A stretch of DNA of 64,000 bases from a virus, in the IMG/VR virus record IMGVR_UViG_3300042554_000772, positions 1-64,000 of that record; one strand, given 5' to 3'. Below, piece by piece: positions 10,201 through 19,800 of the stretch. Both the position numbers and the translations under genes were made by a program. Numbering within the stretch: position 1 is the stretch's first letter; each line of letters begins with the position of its first letter. Below the pieces are notes generated by a model. It had not been told where the DNA came from. It did not search any database and saw nothing but the letters and a program-made list of their open reading frames with translations.

Positions 10201-11689
10201 AAATGTTTCTGGTATAAGATATGTAGACTATTATGTTGAAGACACCAGTATTAGTGATTTTTACAAATCAGATAATCTTAGCTTAGGAAGGCCGAATGTT
10301 GTATCTTCAAACGCCAAACAGATTGAAAGAAAGTCATCCATCACCTATTCGGAGCCATACTCGCTTGATACATCTGTATTGAAGCTATCATCATTTAACG
10401 GTGGGCAAGGGAACTTCGTGGACCTCCCGAACGCATACGGGGCTATCAATTACATGATAAACAACGGGGACACCATCACGGTTCTCCAAGAAGTAAAGTC
10501 CTCTGTAATCCCAATCAACAGGAACCTAGTAGAGTACGCTGACGGCAGTACAAACGTGACCATATCAACGAATTACCTTGGCAATCAATCTGTTTATGCT
10601 GGAGACTACGGGACCCAGAATCCTGAGAGCGTTATGTCCTACAAGGGTCGTGTTTACTTCGCAGACGTTCGCTCTGGCAAGATTGTAAGGATTGGTGGCG
10701 ACGGGATTGAGCCTATCAGCGAGAATAAGATTGACGCTTATACTCAGGACAAGTGTTTCATCATCGCTTCTGCTAGCGGTTCATACAAGGTGATTGGCGG
10801 TATTGACCCCATGCATAATGAGTATCTAGTAACCTACACCAATGTTTCTGGTGGAACCAATATCAAAGACACGATTGCATACGACACAGAGGATAAAGTG
10901 TGGAATACGAGGTATTCGTTCATCCCTGAGGCCTACGATAATATGGACAACTATATGTACACATTCAAGGATGGCCGTATGTACAGGCATACTGATGCAG
11001 CTACACGCAATAGTTTCTATGGGAGTGGTACTGCTTCTACGCTTAAGTTAATATCAGCTTTCAATAACTCTATGGTCAAGGTTGCTGAAGCTTTGAGCAT
11101 TGAGGGCAATAGCCAATGGTCAGCTCAAGTTAAGTCGACGATTAGCCAATCGTCTGGTTTTGAGCAGTGTTCTACGTTCATACAGCTATCTGATTACTCT
11201 TTAAAAGAGGGGATGTATTACGCTAGCATTCCAATGAATATCAATACTGGCCTTTCTCCAACGTCGAATAGAACGGTAATTGGATATGTGGCAGCTACTG
11301 GAACATGGGCTAGCGGGGCGACTATAACTTTAGGAAATCCTATTGTAGCCCCATTTCAAGCCAGTGGCAATGCATCTATCTTTTGTCTTAATGCTTCTGG
11401 AAGCATTGTTTCTACATTGGCTAGCGGAACATCGGTTTACGGCTATCAGAATATAGAACAATTCGACAGGAACACCATACGATTAAGCAATTTAGTAGGT
11501 GCGCCACCATCAATCGCAACAGGAACCATCTTAGTCGTGGATAGCAATGCGTCTGTAGACGGAGACCCCATTAGGGGGCCTTATTTCCTAATCGAATTAA
11601 GCAATAGCGGTATAGTACCCATTGAAGCATACGCCTTTAACGTATACTTCAGCAGGTCGAAGCTTCACAACGAATTAGTCACTCAATAG
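7277..11689 (+). CDS. Large tail hub / stabilisation-type protein
   Basis: 1470 residues, mostly beta-strand-like and rich in Ser, Thr, Asn and Tyr. The N-terminus reads IPRYLNKDDDYLLVKSVEM, with an early NAGVVKNALGNVVV. It then has KKNFQFAYQYIYEDGEVSAI at about 215-235, which I recognise from large tail 'stabilisation' proteins of crAss-like and other Bacteroidota podoviruses. Near the C-terminus are PESVMSYKGRVYFADVRSG and a beta-propeller-like VWNTRYSFIPEAYDNMD. It follows the neck genes at one base and probably forms the bulk of the short tail. Residues about 370-1030 are more AT-rich at DNA level than the ends, suggesting a mosaic middle. Confidence 0.6.
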   Translation: MPIDKLIPRYLNKDDDYLLVKSVEMVDALNIQTADDEGGNAGVVKNALGNVVVSTNSTGDILPIGGNIVIGTTSCKQTGEIFYFVYNGFGDHSIYQYTSKRNTVRLVYRDQVLNFTATGFVKADCLVKENGDTLLYFTDGITDPKKINATKALANTSGFLGYPYRQVGLSGYTSDEKLLSITTIKAPPLEAPTVEVTTVTGIISNNITKKNFQFAYQYIYEDGEVSAISPYSELALDINDFLDGFGDADSDSSRNAINITYKHSKGDVSKIRILYRSGNFPNFSIFKEVDNNRSLSSGVVTFTNSTLGQIISDNEVNKQYDAIPLSARSQVISGNRLSYGNYLEFYDNTTVSGNILLEYNQDAGKKTNILSTNFVNGPGTIVSANTSGVNNLEFELDLANMPESSLSDPSIILNFSVFINRTIINQLTSPFNVGPLSGIIGGLTLGNMLLDIQKKSTFTAYSSKAALASSVINLIDGDYLFNISPEGTLVSSMTTVSGLSISLVNVYFAGSLAANVSAVSVSGSVIKFKITPKSNGLNINSVKITQYNPLLQQSFDVTSFFAPVSWNGISINNLYNITYNGLKIVNLNRSFFINDSTSTTFKSGQNHKFGIVYYDSYNRSSAVNELGEIYNPTEGERQEEYGAAALGAAKVIIRLKSSPPSWAKKWRLVYSPYQTYSFCYTYSAAEAFVSKTSTATGSTQNRSIYISARHLEGKDTSYKESRNSIFNYTYAQGDKLRIISYVPSTANGGALYPKQFVYDIIGYEYFDATNTPVSLATGATNYNERATGPFFILKDENYTGFNADSILNNYSNWASDVVFEVFRPIQSVANSVYRETKTQGDVLQASGVFYHQSQFRDRTYSFTNQKLTVTSGTAYTSGSIKFYPGDIVNMTAIFPAIGSYQLTIKDTYRIYDGRTVVVFSGPLPDAGYNIVSIANIDDSILDSSVGDCYYRLRQIKLNPISGTITASGSYTTNPANVSGIRYVDYYVEDTSISDFYKSDNLSLGRPNVVSSNAKQIERKSSITYSEPYSLDTSVLKLSSFNGGQGNFVDLPNAYGAINYMINNGDTITVLQEVKSSVIPINRNLVEYADGSTNVTISTNYLGNQSVYAGDYGTQNPESVMSYKGRVYFADVRSGKIVRIGGDGIEPISENKIDAYTQDKCFIIASASGSYKVIGGIDPMHNEYLVTYTNVSGGTNIKDTIAYDTEDKVWNTRYSFIPEAYDNMDNYMYTFKDGRMYRHTDAATRNSFYGSGTASTLKLISAFNNSMVKVAEALSIEGNSQWSAQVKSTISQSSGFEQCSTFIQLSDYSLKEGMYYASIPMNINTGLSPTSNRTVIGYVAATGTWASGATITLGNPIVAPFQASGNASIFCLNASGSIVSTLASGTSVYGYQNIEQFDRNTIRLSNLVGAPPSIATGTILVVDSNASVDGDPIRGPYFLIELSNSGIVPIEAYAFNVYFSRSKLHNELVTQ

Positions 11690-11702
11690 TATCTTTACAG
11701 TT

Positions 11703-12584
11703 ATGGAATCACGCAAAAAACCCAAAAAGTATGTGGTTGGAGGCATTATCGCAGCTGGAGCTGCTGGCCTCGGTCAAGCCATCTATGGTGGTGTCCAGGC
11801 AGCGAAAGCTGGGAAGGAGCTCAAGCGCCTTCAAGGCCAAAGGCCCGATTTAAACCTCAACGTAGGGGATACCCCTGCAGAGTACTACAAAGCCTTTAAG
11901 GAGGCCTACGACCAAGACATCATGAACCGCCAGATGGAGTCCATAAAGACTGGTCTAGCGGGGACTACAGAAGCCCTATCGGGCGCTGGAGGTCGTGCTC
12001 TCCTTGGTGGTATCGGGGCTGCTACACAGCAAGCTCAGAGGCAAATGCAAGGGGTTGCTGATATTCAGCAGCAAAGGCAAACAGAGGCCCTTGGGCAGTT
12101 GGCATCCGCCAAAGAGCGCACAAGGGACCTTCAGCTAGAAGCTCAAGCCAAGACCTTGGGTATGCGTGAGGCTAGGTCTCAGGCAGACATCGCTGGTGCA
12201 CAAGCCTCTAGGGACGCTGGTATTCAGAACGTGGCTGGGGGGCTTGGGCAGATTGCATCTGCTGGAGTCTATGGTTCGGAGATGTTTGGGAAGAAGAAAG
12301 ACACCGATAGCTCTTTCATACCTCCTACCATGCCTGCTAAATACACTAATAGAAAGCCGTTGACTGCTGAGAAAGGTGGAGTCGTAAAAACCCCTGGGGA
12401 GTTCTCTCACAAGAAGAACCCGATTGACATCATGAAGGACGGTAAGAAAATTGCGGAGGCTACTGGTGGGGAGTACATCTTCAACCCCAAGCAGATGAGC
12501 AATATCAAGAAGTTCGTATCGAGCAATGATAAGAACAGATTGCACAGTTATGTACGCTCCTTAATCAAGAAATTCGAGAAGTAA
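11703..12584 (+). CDS. Internal/ejection-type virion protein
   Basis: 293 residues. A Gly/Ala-rich hydrophobic helix at about 10-32 (VVGGIIAAGAAGLGQAIYGG) is followed by a long Ala/Gln-rich helical region (TQQAQRQMQGVADIQQQRQ). The C-terminus is more compact, with GGEYIFNPKQMSNIKKFV. The membrane-active helix plus Ala/Gln coiled region fits inner-core or ejection proteins. It is the first of three consecutive genes of this kind and overlaps the next by one base. Inference from composition and position. Confidence 0.5.
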   Translation: MESRKKPKKYVVGGIIAAGAAGLGQAIYGGVQAAKAGKELKRLQGQRPDLNLNVGDTPAEYYKAFKEAYDQDIMNRQMESIKTGLAGTTEALSGAGGRALLGGIGAATQQAQRQMQGVADIQQQRQTEALGQLASAKERTRDLQLEAQAKTLGMREARSQADIAGAQASRDAGIQNVAGGLGQIASAGVYGSEMFGKKKDTDSSFIPPTMPAKYTNRKPLTAEKGGVVKTPGEFSHKKNPIDIMKDGKKIAEATGGEYIFNPKQMSNIKKFVSSNDKNRLHSYVRSLIKKFEK

Positions 12585-13873
12585 TGGCAGCACTTAGCAG
12601 GGCGGTAATACAACTACCAGACTTCGCTGAAATGGCTTACAAAAAGTCATTAGCGGACGAGGAGCGTCGTTTAAGGGACGAGGAGAAGCAAGAGCGCAAA
12701 GTGGCTCAGAGGCAGCGGGAAGTCGATACTTTCGGTGTCAAGCAGTCTTATTACGAGAAATCTTTCGCATTAGAGCCAGGCGCTAAAGCGGTAGCAGGTG
12801 AAGCATATAAGGCGTTTGAACAGGCTGGTATAGAATACGAGAAGACTGGCAGCGAAGAAGCTAAGCTTAAAATGCAGAAAGCGGCTGGTGTATACAACCA
12901 AGTTGTTGGTACTGGATTAGCAATATCTAATGGTATAATGGAAGAGGCGGAGACTTTTAGAAAGAATCCTTCAGCTTTTACTTCAGAAAGTCAAAAAGTG
13001 GCAAATCAAGCAATCGCTGATAGAAAAAACATTAACTTTCAACCTGTTCTTGAGAATGGGGTTTTATTCGTTACTGAAAAAGGCAAAAAGATACCAGTTA
13101 CTGAATCCGTTTATTTTTCAACTAACTTACAACCAGGCTACAACACGCTTGGTTTAGTGCCAGTTGACCCATCTACCAAGTATATGAATCCAATGGAACA
13201 GGCTCAGCTCCTATCCAAGGGTCATTCGGATGCCAATGGGGTTAAAATAGACGATGGTACGAATATTACATATAATAAACCAGAATTAGTCAAAAAAGTT
13301 AGGGCAGCCTATGAGAATAATTTAAAGGAATACCTGCCACAGGTGGAAGCTGTTATACTTAGACATTGGACTGCAGTAAATGGTAGACCTCCTTCTCCTC
13401 AGGAAAGGGAAAGCGTTATAGCTGAGTATAAAAACCCTACCTTATTTGAATCCGCTAAGGAAAGATTCTGGAGTGAAATGTTTCCGTTTATTGATACTCC
13501 ACCAACACAAAGAGGGGTTGCATCTCAGCAACGCGAGCCATCGAAGAGAGACGAAGAGCTATCTTTCTTCTTGGAGAACTCAAAGCCAACTCCTGGAGTC
13601 TTCTCAGACGGGCGTAGAGCTATTCGCTTCATGTCCCCTCCAATTAAGGACATCGAGATTGATAACTTTAACTATACCATCAAAGAGGTATCTTTTGACA
13701 AAAAGGGAACACCGAGTATGGTTATCACTGACTCAGAGGGTGATGTTTTAAAGAATGACTCGAAGGAGTTCAAGTCTGCATACAAGGAGGCTCTTATTGA
13801 CATGAAACCGTACCTTTCAAAGTTGAGGGCGATTTCTATGAATGAGCTATCTCGCAAACAACCATTACCATAA
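12584..13873 (+). CDS. Second internal/ejection-type protein
   Basis: 429 residues, not recognised. The N-terminal 110 residues form a strongly charged helical stretch (ADEERRLRDEEKQERKVAQ). A mixed region to about 300 has a LSKGHSDANGVKIDDG motif, and the C-terminal third looks beta-rich. The start sits on the stop of the preceding gene, and the giant polyvalent gene follows 13 bases later. In podoviruses, internal core proteins are encoded in such a row; a role in DNA ejection is inferred. Confidence 0.45.
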   Translation: MAALSRAVIQLPDFAEMAYKKSLADEERRLRDEEKQERKVAQRQREVDTFGVKQSYYEKSFALEPGAKAVAGEAYKAFEQAGIEYEKTGSEEAKLKMQKAAGVYNQVVGTGLAISNGIMEEAETFRKNPSAFTSESQKVANQAIADRKNINFQPVLENGVLFVTEKGKKIPVTESVYFSTNLQPGYNTLGLVPVDPSTKYMNPMEQAQLLSKGHSDANGVKIDDGTNITYNKPELVKKVRAAYENNLKEYLPQVEAVILRHWTAVNGRPPSPQERESVIAEYKNPTLFESAKERFWSEMFPFIDTPPTQRGVASQQREPSKRDEELSFFLENSKPTPGVFSDGRRAIRFMSPPIKDIEIDNFNYTIKEVSFDKKGTPSMVITDSEGDVLKNDSKEFKSAYKEALIDMKPYLSKLRAISMNELSRKQPLP

Positions 13874-13886
13874 TAAAACAATCTAG

Positions 13887-16800
13887 ATGGATACAGAAGT
13901 TAAAAAGTTTGTGGAGCGCTCCATCAAAAGGGGCGACTCTTTAGCCCAAATTAAATCTACGCTTGTTTCCTACGGCTGGGAGGAGAATGTAAACGAGGCG
14001 ACAGGTTACTACGACGAGTTTAAAAAAAAAAGTCCCGCTGGAACTGGCTTAAGGGCCGCTGGGGTTTCTCCTTCGAGGCAAACGGTTACTCCGTCTTCAT
14101 CGGGGTTTGCTTCTCAAGAAACTAAGAATATACCATTAGAGGACCCGCTCCTCACCAAGAAAGACGGGTATGCTAAGTCTTTGATGGAGCAGCTGAACTT
14201 AGCTGCAAAGGACAAAAACAATAGGAATAAGTACGTTCCAACCATCAACAAGCTTTGGAATGAATACTCGTCAATCGATAGGGGAGCGCCTACCCCTTTA
14301 AGTCTATTTGAGGATAATGGGGCTATAAGCAAGAACTCATTAAATCTTCTTAATGAATCTTCTGCTAGGAATGCAGAGAGAATGAAAAGGGAAGCTATAG
14401 CAATAGCTAAAGATGATAATGTTTTAGAGTCGGGTGTAAGAAGTTTATGGGCGGGCTTACTTGGTACAGCAAATTATCTTGGCGACTTGGTTGACCCAGA
14501 TAGCTACGATGATGTGCCAGATGCAAAAACAGACCTTGAAAAGGAAGCTGAAGCTCAATCGGCTAGGGCTCAGAAAGCCTCCTATGGACGTAAGTTATTA
14601 GCTGGGTACACGGACAAACAGATTGAAGATGGGTTCTACAAGAACTTTGCTGATGGCAATGTAGCTACAGCACTCGGTCTGTTTGGTAGGGATGTGGTAG
14701 AGCTTCTGCCTCAAGTCGCTGCAAACGCTATCCCATACGTCGGTCTTCCCGCTCTGGCAGCGTCTGCTGGTGGTCAAGCATGGCTTAAAATTAAAGACGA
14801 CGAGAAATACAACACACTCGAAAAGTTTCTGTACGCACCGCTTGTTGGTGCTGCTGAATATTTTACAGAGAAGTTCTTCGGCATGGATAGAAAAATGATT
14901 CAAGAAGGACTGTCAAAAGCATTCGGTAAGACCATCACATCAGCAGCTGATATCCCAAAGAAAGAGCTCGGTGATATGATTTTCGGCACACTGCCAAAAG
15001 CTGTTAGAGCTCCGTTGGAAGAAGGTTTTGAGGAAAGTCTTGTGAGCACTTTTACGCAAACCCTTGACAAGATTATGGCTGAAAAGCCATTTGACCCTGT
15101 TGAAATCGCTGAGTCTGCTATGCTTGGTGCTGGGGCTGGTGGTTCGACATACGCATTGGTGCGAGGCAGTTCCGCTTTGCTCCAAACCCCGTTGTTCTCT
15201 GATGTATACAAGATTACGAATACCGCAGCGAATATTGACAATATACTCAAATCCAAAGACATCAGCGACGAAGAGAGGGTTATCCTAACCGACCGATTAA
15301 ACGGGTATAAGACTCAAATGAGGAAGCTTCAAGATGGGGCTAGCGAATACTACAAGCAGTTCTCACAAGAAGATAAACAGAAGACGCTTGAGCTAAATCA
15401 AACGATATCTAGAGGCATCCGCTCTTACAGCACCATGAAGACGGCTGAAGCTAAAGCTGAAACCGTAAACAGAATCAAGCAATCACTAGCCGAGAAGGCA
15501 CAAATCGAACAGAAATATGATAGTGCGCAAAAACAACAAGTACCAAGTCCAGTCGTCCAAGGGGCGCAACCTGGGGGAGTTCCCGTCCAAGGAACAGGCA
15601 CAGAAACGCCTCAAGCAGGTGGAGTACTTCAAGTACCTAGCCAGCAAGAAGAAAAAGTAGCAGAAGCTGCTAAGCAACCAAACGTCGGATTCAGACCTAC
15701 AAAGGCTAGCCTTACATCTCAAACGCTTCCTCAGATTCTTTCTAACCTAAAGTCTTATGTTGAAAGTATTCCTGAAGAAACGCTGCAGAAGTTCGAGACA
15801 ACACGCCAGTCAATTACGAATGGGTTTGAATCCGTTGCTAATGTAATATCCTCCTTTGCCAAGGAAAGTCTTAACGTCGAAGTTGAGGCCATTAACACCG
15901 AAGACGAATGGAATAAGGCAACGATGGACCCCACCACTGGAAAGCCAGAGAAGCTGTCTAGGGGCCTGTATTACCAAAGAGGACAAGAGGGGGCTCCCTC
16001 TAAGATTATCCTGTTCGCCCCAGCATTGCTTGGCAACACGGTCTATCACGAGGGTATCCACGAGATAGTCCCACAGGCATTTGGTCAGGAGGGTATAAAC
16101 AAGGTGGCTAAAGCGCTTGCAAGCGGAATAAAGCGAGACCCAGGGCTTAATGCAAAATTTGGTAACTTCTTGTCTCAATACGAGCAAGGTGACAAAAACG
16201 AAGAGCTTCTTGCTGAGTTGGGGGCAATGGTTGCAGCTGGAGATATCGATGTCGAGATTACGAAGAGCCTCGCCACACGATTTATGGAAGCCGTAGCGAG
16301 CGTATTAGGAGCGGTTGGTATCAAGATGGCACCGAACTCTTCGCAGCTCTCTGAGGCGTTTTTAAGCTACTCACAGAAGCTCGGAGCTGGGGCTAAGCTT
16401 GATATTCAAAAGACAGCTGAAACCAAAGAGGAAGGAGACAAAAAGGGGCCAAAGAGACAAGCTGTTGGACTTAGAACGAAAGAGGAAAGTCTTGCTGAAT
16501 TTGGCTTCCCAGTCGGTGATAAAGTAACCAATATCCGTCAGGTAGGTGCTGCGTTAGAGAAAAGACAACAGAAGAAGTATATTAAAATAGCTAAAAACGA
16601 TACCAGCGACAAGGCAAAAGATATTATCTCAAACTATATGGTTGATGAGGTGATATTTGAACTAGAATCACTCGGTGAGTCTTCTGCTAAGGGTTGGTAT
16701 GGGGAAAAGTTTCAGAAAGCACTTGATTTGCTGTCTGAGTCTATACCCAGCCTAAAAGATAAAGGCAACAGAAATTTGTTTACCATGCTTGTTGCTATAA

Positions 16801-19800
16801 CTTCTGATGGACAAAAGGTTATCAATAATTTCACCTATGCTATATCGTTATACAACTCTTACTTAAAGGATGGCGTTGTATCTGACAAATTTAATTTTGG
16901 TGGAGATAGGAATTCTGGGATGAAGATAAATGTAGGCAATATAAATAGATTAATTAAGCAATATGGGAATGATTTTGTTGCAATCAATGATTTTCTATTG
17001 CAAACAGATAGCTACGGTAATATCAAGAAGAAATACAATATAAAAAAGAGCGATTACAAAGTAACCACAACGATGCCAATTTCGGCTGGGGTATTTGGGC
17101 CTAAATTAGGAGCGTTCTTTGCGAACCTTTCTGGTCAAGAGAACTATTTGACCATGGATAGATGGTGGAGTAGAACTTTTAATAGATATAGGGGTATACT
17201 CTTACCAACTGTAAAAGAACAGGGCAAGCAGAAGTTTTTAAATGCCATAGGAAAACCAAACATTAGCAACAACGCCTTCCTAAAAGAGGTCAAAAAGTAT
17301 GCTGACTCATACATAAAGAAAAAATACAAAAACGGTACAGCTATAGAGAAAGCGGCCAATACCATCTATAAAGCTGCTTTTGTAGAGCTTAATGATAAGC
17401 CTTTTAATGCTGGAGATAGGGATATGATGATTGAGACAACGCAGGTTGCTCAAGAAAAACTCAAGAAGGCTGGTTATGATTTATCAATGGCTGATATTCA
17501 GGCCATATTATGGTATTTCGAAAAAAGACTTTACGCAGAGATACAGAGCAAAAAGTCAGCAATGGACGTGGATTATTCCAATGCTGTGACCAAATTAATA
17601 GAAGGGAAAAAGGATTTATCATTCTTGCCAAACGAAGTCTCGAAAATTGTTAATGTAAAGGAATCTGAAGACGAATATGTTGATGCTATTAGTTCTCCTA
17701 GTAGCAATATTATACAGCTAGATGAAGCTGTTGATTTAGCTGCTGTTGATAAGGCCACAGAGACTATAAATAACGCTCAGAAAAGAAAGACCCCAAAGCG
17801 TCAAGGTTTTGAGGGTAAGCAGTCAGCGACATTCGTAAGAGAGTTAGATATCGCTATTACCCCAGCGACAACCGAAAGAAAGTTTGATAAGGTAACAGCT
17901 AGAATAAAGAGCCTATCTGAGAAATACGATAGATTAGTAAAAGAGTCAGAGAAAGGGATTGACAACTCAGAGGAGATTAATAACGTAGCCTCTCAAATAC
18001 TAGATGCAGCGAGGAAACAGCTTGCTGCTAGGATTTCTAAAGTAAAAGGTGCTTCCGTTAAGTTTGACGATGATTTTAGAGGTCTGTACAACAATGTATT
18101 CGAGCCATCTTTTAACCTCAAGCTAAGGCTTACACCACAATCAAATGAGAATGAGGTATCTCAGATTCTCAACGAGTTTGCTGAGAGATATACTCAAGAT
18201 GCGTTTATCGTAGAAACAGCGTCAGAAGAATCAGAGGACTTTAGGAAGCAGTTAGGGGAAAATGTAATGCCTCTTGGCGATTACGACGAAAAGACAAATA
18301 TGTCTCATTTCCCGCAACTTTATGCGGAATTTACCAGTCCTTTATCCGATAAGGAGCTAAATGAACTATCTTTGTCTTTAAGAGAAGGCGGAATTGATGG
18401 ATTCTCGCTTAATAAGAAAGAATTAAAGATAACTATATTCCCATTTTTAACAGAAGAACAAGAAAAATTATCAGAAGATGAGCAGCGAAGAATCAAAAAA
18501 GAATATTACGACGAACAAATCAGCTCAGCCCGAAAAGCTATGGCTAACGTCAGCCGAGTGGGAAGAGATGTCAAGTCAGAGGTCAGGTTCAGGAAGTCAA
18601 CCTACAAAGGGGCAAAATCAACCGAAGGAGCAACCAGACAATACGATAGAGATAACTTTCTTAAAGCGCACAAAGACGGATTAACTAAGTATGAGCTGCT
18701 AGCTAAAGAGTTCAATAAGCTTCGTCTGGAGGAAATAGAGCTCTCCAAGAAAAAGGAGAAGCTACCTAATGATAAGCAAAAAAGGTATGATGAAATAAAA
18801 AGCGTCATTCAGCCTATCATCCAAGACACAATAGCTTTAAATGAGCCTTTTTACAAGGAGGCTAAGCGTGAGATAGAGAGAATTGCGTCGTCTGTTTCCC
18901 GCAACCTAAGAGGAGCATTCGTTTCTAGGTTCAACATAAAGAGACCAGAAAGGGCCTCTATAAAGGTTATGCGATGGTATAACTCTGATATAGAAGACCT
19001 CGGTGATGGGGCTAGAGTAAATATCATCGTTGATAACGAGCAACAGGCTGACAGGCTGTTTAACGAAATCGACAAAAAGAACCCATCAAAAAACCCTGAC
19101 AGGGAGAGGCGTGTAAATGAGACCACCGATTTGGGTTATCCGAAGCGTCTCATCGAGATGGATACAAAGAATGGATTCATAGGGGAAATACAGATAATGA
19201 CCCCAGAGGGGTATCTGGCTAAAGACGGGGTTGATTACTTTGACGACAATCAGCAAGACTTTGCTAGAAAGAGACTCAAAGAAGTTCAGAATCGATTGGG
19301 ATGGGCTATACCAGATGGTATAGGGCACTATTTCTATGAAATCAATCGTGACGAAAACATAAACGACGAACTTAGGGAGCGTGCTAAAGCCCTTAGTCTT
19401 TCTTATTACAAGGCGTTTACAAACCCATCGTTTAAGTTAAGTGAAAGCGAGTTCACTAAAGAGCTGGCTAAGTTCAAAGAAGACGTAGACAAGGCTGATA
19501 AGAGCACTTGGGATGAAGGCAATAGCGGTAAATCACCAAAAACGCTAGACACCTATCTAGAAGAATCTGGAAAAAAAGAGCCAAAAGAAAGCGCACCTAC
19601 TAAGAAGGCCATGCTCCAGATTATTGGTTCTAACTCACAGATGAAAGAATGGACATCTAAGATGCTATTAAAGGCAAACGAGATGGAGAGACGTGGAGTT
19701 AAGCCGAAAACAATCTTTAATGTGACTGGATGGGAGAGAGGAGCCGATAAGAAATGGAGATACCCAGTTCCAACATTCAAGCTTAACTACACTAAAGTGG

